Shown: piece after piece, positions 32,111-35,653 of the stretch
How positions within the stretch are numbered: the stretch's first letter is position 1
Layout of the letters: every line of letters begins with the position of its first letter
Position numbers and translations under genes: made by a program
Assembly: GCA_002010665.1 (NCBI GenBank)
Contig: MTON01000001.1
Coordinates: 1-35,653, forward strand
DNA: 35,653 nt
Origin: Candidatus Aminicenantes bacterium JdFR-78
GTDB lineage: Bacteria > Acidobacteriota > Aminicenantia > JdFR-78
Direction: 5' to 3'
The notes under the pieces: model-generated
The model's input: the letters and a program-made list of their open reading frames with translations, nothing else
Database searches by the model: none
Told to the model about the DNA's origin: nothing

Positions 32111-33616
32111 TTATCTTCTACTTACTCCTTTCTTTTTTCTATGGACTTCCTTATAAAGTTCATTAAGTGTTTGCCACAAATCATTCGGAGGATACATCTC
32201 TAAATTATAATACCACCAGAAACCTCCCAATAAACTGAATGAATATCCCAATGCACTTGCGTACATCTGTTTGCAGAATTTTTTCCTTACAATAGAAACT
32301 GGTTCTGTATTACTATGCCACCACCAGATGTCCTCTCCTTCAACATACCAGTAGTCCATTTCTCCAATCATAATTTTCTTTTCAGGAAAATATTTGTGAA
32401 GCATTTGAAATACTTCATCAAAAGCCATGCCCAGAGGGCTATTCATTACATAAATGGAAAGGGCAATAACATCTATTTTATTAATAAGTTCAGATCTAAG
32501 ATTGTTTTTCACCCACTGAAAAACTGAATGTGGAATATCTTCAGTGCCAAATTGCCAATATAAAGTTAGCACAGTAATGGCATTAGGTCTAACTTTCTTA
32601 ATATAATTTGCAGCATATTCAATTTTCGCAACTACATCTGACCCCAGCCACTCTCCATTAATTTCATTGCCGATTTCCCAGGCTTCAATATCTGGAAAAT
32701 GGTTAACATACTCTCTGACTCTGGATTTAAAATCCTCCAAAGAATATAATCTCATACAGCACGAATCCAGGATTTCTCCCATAATATGAAGGTTTTTCTT
32801 CTGTGCATAGGAGACAATTCCATCATAATATTCAGGTGGAATGAATTCATCAAAGACAATTCTAATCCATCCATCTATGGTTGAATTCTGTACTAAATCA
32901 CTTACTGAATTTAATACATTCTGATAATCATCTATTCTATCAATTGTTACTCCCCACCAGAATTGCTGGGATGGATGTCGCTGAGCATATTGAATTCCAT
33001 ATTCATAAAGCAAAAGTTCATAAGCCCGAGCAATATAATCAAGTGCTATCTGCCCGTATTTCCCCTTTAAAGAGTCTTTGTTGACTTGTTTTGCCAGATT
33101 AATATAATATCTTGCATTTTCATAAAGTTTGTTAAAATTTGAACTGGGTTTATAATCTTCCCTAATTGAAAGAGCATTGTTCAATTTTCTCCAGTAACTC
33201 AATGCTGCTTCATAATTAAAAATGATTGTTTCACTTTTGCTAAATCCTGCTCCTTCTTTGTCGAGAAAAAGGTTAAAATATCCTGTATTTTCTGTCATCC
33301 AGGTTAAACTCAAACCAATTCCAGAACCTTTAAAATCAAAACATGGATTGCCATTATTGTCTTTATATAAAGGCCATCCTTCCACAATGGTATAATCATT
33401 TATATTAAAAAGCATATCATTTTCAGCCCATCCTCTATTGCCATTTGTAACTATATCCATGAATTCCTCATAACTTAGTTTATTACCCTCTCTATCATAT
33501 ACTTTCATGATTATGGTTTTATATGCGTCGGCAGAGCTATTTGACTGATAAAAAATTAAACTAAAAATCAGAATAATAAAGAAAATTATAAGAAATGCTT
33601 TTGTTTTTTTAATCAT
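32111..33616 (-). CDS. Secreted glycoside hydrolase-like protein (clan GH-A style barrel)
   Basis: This 501-residue protein has one N-terminal hydrophobic segment (~7-24, signal or anchor). A helical region (~135-210) precedes a TIM-barrel-like part: WIRIVFDEF (~250-258), LHIMGEILD (~276-284), AWEIGNEINGEW (~312-323) with an N-E pair (E318, acid/base candidate), VLTLYWQFG (~349-357), VIALSIYV and KIMIGEMDYW (~414-423, E419 the nucleophile candidate). The arrangement N-E on strand 4 and E on strand 7 is that of clan GH-A. I cannot give the GH family or substrate. The gene lies between two radical SAM genes with gaps of 2 and 4 nt. Confidence 0.65.
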   Translation of the reverse strand: MIKKTKAFLIIFFIILIFSLIFYQSNSSADAYKTIIMKVYDREGNKLSYEEFMDIVTNGNRGWAENDMLFNINDYTIVEGWPLYKDNNGNPCFDFKGSGIGLSLTWMTENTGYFNLFLDKEGAGFSKSETIIFNYEAALSYWRKLNNALSIREDYKPSSNFNKLYENARYYINLAKQVNKDSLKGKYGQIALDYIARAYELLLYEYGIQYAQRHPSQQFWWGVTIDRIDDYQNVLNSVSDLVQNSTIDGWIRIVFDEFIPPEYYDGIVSYAQKKNLHIMGEILDSCCMRLYSLEDFKSRVREYVNHFPDIEAWEIGNEINGEWLGSDVVAKIEYAANYIKKVRPNAITVLTLYWQFGTEDIPHSVFQWVKNNLRSELINKIDVIALSIYVMNSPLGMAFDEVFQMLHKYFPEKKIMIGEMDYWYVEGEDIWWWHSNTEPVSIVRKKFCKQMYASALGYSFSLLGGFWWYYNLEMYPPNDLWQTLNELYKEVHRKKKGVSRR

Positions 33617-33620
33617 TATT

Positions 33621-34637
33621 TTAAAACTTTCCAGATATCACTGTTTTACAATTAGGGCATTTATTATCAATTAAAATGAATTTTTTTATGTCAAATACAC
33701 TTCTCTGAATAAGAAGCTCCCCACAATTTGGACAGTAAGTATTTTCTCCTGGGTGGTCAGGAACATTTCCAAGATATACATATTGAAGACCTTCGCTGAA
33801 TCCTATTTCTCTTATTTTTTCCAGCTTCTCAACTGAAGTTGGTCTTAAATAAGAAAGGTCAAGATGAGGAAAAAATCGTGTTACATGCCATGGTGTATCC
33901 TTACCCAGTTCTTTTTTAATCCACTTTGCCATTTCCCTCAATTCTTCTTCATTATCATTATATTCGGGTATAACATTTGTTACAATTTCAACATGCATTT
34001 TCCATTTCCGCTTTGCTCTTTTAATCACTTCTAAAATTCCTTTGAAATTCTCAACATTAGCAATTTTCCTATAAGTTTCTTTTGAAAATCCTTTCAAATC
34101 AACGCGAAAGACATCGAGATATGAACCAATTAAGTCAAGTGCTTCCGGTGTAATAAATCCATTTGTTACATAATTTGTATGGAGTTTGTTAATTTTTGCT
34201 AACTTTGCTCCATCCAGAGTATATTCAAACCATAGAGTGGGTTCATTATAAGTCCATGAAATACCAAGACAGTTTCTCTCCTTTGCAATATTTACAAGTT
34301 CAACAGGAGAAATGTACCGAGCACTTTTAAGGTCATCTTTTACATCTGAGTGAGCAATATCCCAGTTCTGACATCCAGGACATCGGAAATTACATCCAAA
34401 ACTCCCGAGGGAAAGCCACAGAGAACCAGGATAAAAATGGAAAAAGGGCTTTTTTTCAGCTGGAGATATCATTATAGAAGAGACCATTCCATATATTTGG
34501 CTAAAAAGTTTTCCCTCACGATTAATTCTTGTTCTACAATATCCTCTTTCTCCTTCTTTAATTGTGCATCTTCTCTGACATATATTACAGCGGACTCTTT
34601 TTTTCTGGAGTTTTTCATAGAGGATTGTTTCTACCAT
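33621..34637 (-). CDS. amrS: AmrS-like radical SAM enzyme (AmmeMemoRadiSam system type)
   Basis: This 338-residue protein shows the AmrS pattern: the N-terminal module C17-x2-C20-x3-C24-x9-C34 (EGERGYC), QIYGMVSSIMISPAEKKPFF (~47-66), FYPGSLWLSLGSFGCNFRCP with C82-x3-C86-x2-C89 and QNWDIA, GISWTYNEPTLW (~124-135), YVTNGFI (~156-162), and HVTRFFPHLDLSYLRPT (~252-268). A C-terminal zinc knuckle follows (CPNC ... CPNC, ~306-333). AmrS enzymes occur with Memo and AMMECR1-domain proteins; neither is visible here, so the partner genes are elsewhere or lost. The start overlaps the next radical SAM gene's end by 7 nt. Confidence 0.85.
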   Translation of the reverse strand: MVETILYEKLQKKRVRCNICQRRCTIKEGERGYCRTRINREGKLFSQIYGMVSSIMISPAEKKPFFHFYPGSLWLSLGSFGCNFRCPGCQNWDIAHSDVKDDLKSARYISPVELVNIAKERNCLGISWTYNEPTLWFEYTLDGAKLAKINKLHTNYVTNGFITPEALDLIGSYLDVFRVDLKGFSKETYRKIANVENFKGILEVIKRAKRKWKMHVEIVTNVIPEYNDNEEELREMAKWIKKELGKDTPWHVTRFFPHLDLSYLRPTSVEKLEKIREIGFSEGLQYVYLGNVPDHPGENTYCPNCGELLIQRSVFDIKKFILIDNKCPNCKTVISGKF

Positions 34638-35386
34638 AATTTAAAATTTGCCTTTTCGAGCCTAATTAGTGAAGTTGGATAAGGATCGCAAATTTCTTCT
34701 TCGAGATAGTCATCGTATCCGATTGCTTTTAATTTCTGAATTAAAAGTTGTCTTTCCTCATAAGACATTAATCTTCTATCCGTCATTGCTGCAACATGAA
34801 ATTTTAATCCTGCTTTTTTCAAATTTTCCACAGCCTTAAAGGGAAGTTCATAGAAATCACCTTTTGCTCCTGTTCTTCTCTCAAATCCTTTAGGAGTTCC
34901 AGCTTTTATGGAAACTCTTATATGAATATTCCTGAATTTTTTCAATTTATTGACATATTCAGGATCATTACCAAAAAGTATCCCGTTTGTTTCCAGAATA
35001 AATAAATAAGGAGTCTTATTAATTAATTCAAGAAGAGAAATTAAATGTTCCTGACAAAGAGTTGGTTCTCCTCCGGAAATTCTCAATTTTAAAACTTTTT
35101 TCTTTCTGGCATTCCGCACTAAAATATTAAAAGCTTCCTCAGATGAGTAAAATCTTCCCAGTTTGAAGGGGAAATCCCTTGACCAGTCAACCCAGCAGAA
35201 AACGCATCTCAAACAGCATCCAACAGCATAACCTGTGGAAATTCCTCCATAAACTCCTGTGCAGTAGAAATCTGTATATTTTCTTGATTTTCCCCTGCAT
35301 ACAATTTCTTCTGTTTGGCAAACTAATTTAATAGGGTCAAAGGGTTTGCTTTGGGGAGTTAGAAAAGAAGGGTAATCTTCCTTCAT
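34631..35386 (-). CDS. Radical SAM protein
   Basis: This 251-residue protein has the cluster motif C57-x3-C61-x2-C64 in YAVGCCLRCVFCWVDWSRD, then LRISGGEPTL (~102-111), FILETNG (~129-135) for SAM binding, IHIRVSIKAG (~154-163) and AAMTDRRLMS (~199-208). VCRGKSRKYTDFYCTGVYGG at ~29-48 recalls archaeal and thermophile radical SAM proteins (COG2108/2100-like) of unknown substrate. It starts 7 nt after the stop of the outer-membrane barrel gene and overlaps the AmrS-like gene, placing three radical SAM genes in one run. Confidence 0.8.
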   Translation of the reverse strand: MKEDYPSFLTPQSKPFDPIKLVCQTEEIVCRGKSRKYTDFYCTGVYGGISTGYAVGCCLRCVFCWVDWSRDFPFKLGRFYSSEEAFNILVRNARKKKVLKLRISGGEPTLCQEHLISLLELINKTPYLFILETNGILFGNDPEYVNKLKKFRNIHIRVSIKAGTPKGFERRTGAKGDFYELPFKAVENLKKAGLKFHVAAMTDRRLMSYEERQLLIQKLKAIGYDDYLEEEICDPYPTSLIRLEKANFKLW

Positions 35387-35393
35387 AAATTAG

Positions 35394-35653
35394 TTAAAAA
35401 ATATAAAAATTTAATCCAACAATAAAAGTAAAATTTTTGAAATCAAATTTTCTCTCCTCAAAATTAATCCCAACTTTATGATATTTTCCTTCTCCCTTTA
35501 TGCCGAGCTTTCCAAAGGAAATCTCCACTCCTGCGCCTATGCTTAATCCCCCTTTCTTCTCTTTATCAATTCCCTCGAGATTTGCAGTATAATAACCATA
35601 GCCTATGGTAGCGTAAGGAAAGATTAGAGGAAAAGGAATTCCAATTTTGAAAT
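35394..35653 (-). CDS. C-terminal part of an outer-membrane beta-barrel protein (truncated by the window)
   Basis: Eighty-six codons are visible, from the window edge to TAA at 35394-35396. Alternating strands such as FKIGIPFPLIFPYATIGYGY, GGLSIGAGVEISFGKLGIKG and NFTFIVGLNFYIF, ending in phenylalanine, are the mark of a small porin-like or OmpA/OprF-type barrel. The start and signal peptide are outside the window. It is the first gene of the radical SAM run on this strand. Confidence 0.7.
   Translation of the reverse strand, partial: FKIGIPFPLIFPYATIGYGYYTANLEGIDKEKKGGLSIGAGVEISFGKLGIKGEGKYHKVGINFEERKFDFKNFTFIVGLNFYIF

Noticed and set aside
1-35653. tRNA, rRNA, insertion sequences and transposase genes
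   Set aside because: No T-loop GGTTCGAATCC-like block, no rRNA-like conserved stretch and no transposase motif was found on reading either strand; short or unusual RNAs could still be missed.

Overview
The window is about one-third G+C and bacterial. It encodes Gram-negative envelope proteins: outer-membrane barrels ending in aromatic residues, a LolA-like protein and an RND/MMPL exporter. Two secreted six-bladed beta-propellers, a sigma-54 activator with a canonical -24/-12 promoter, secreted glycosidases and peptidases, and several archaeal-looking genes (UPF0282-type and Cft2-type metallo-beta-lactamase proteins, PflA-like radical SAM enzymes) recall Candidatus Aminicenantes or a related low-GC anaerobic lineage. 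That assignment rests on gene style, not on a marker gene.

Region 1 (1-5706) is the most unusual part. The end of a probable sigma-54 activator is followed by three near-identical palindromic 20-mers, a perfect -24/-12 promoter, a membrane-anchored protein whose only six cysteines lie in its last ~50 residues, and an ABC ATPase plus ABC-2 permease. Behind these come remnants of one or two ABC exporters, a broken helical gene and an intact secreted beta-propeller. I read it as a partly decayed, sigma-54-controlled system for a halocin-C8-like or otherwise matured Cys-rich peptide.

Region 2 (5674-10597) is a coupled operon, TetR - RND/MMPL exporter - LolA-like protein - outer-membrane barrel, started by a promoter that overlaps a perfect TetR-type operator. 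Region 3 (10594-20103, minus strand) holds a secreted alpha-galactosidase-like enzyme with an NPCBM domain, a secreted M14 carboxypeptidase, a 53-residue basic protein, a phosphodiesterase, proofreading-competent DNA polymerase I, a conserved unknown and a second beta-propeller.

Region 4 (20223-24702, plus) is a tightly coupled operon of a lipoprotein D-aminoacylase, a DUF72 protein and two archaeal-type MBL-fold proteins. Region 5 (24705-28665) has a HepT/MntA toxin-antitoxin pair, a membrane diguanylate cyclase, a CDF metal transporter and a YIP1 membrane protein.

Region 6 (28666-31001) looks like inserted material: a glycosyltransferase, a cupin gene bounded by inverted 14-mers, and an integron attC-like stem. 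Region 7 (31002-35653, minus) is a run of three radical SAM enzymes (one AmrS-like) around a secreted glycoside-hydrolase-like protein, downstream of the end of an outer-membrane barrel gene. No rRNA, tRNA, CRISPR array or insertion sequence was recognised.
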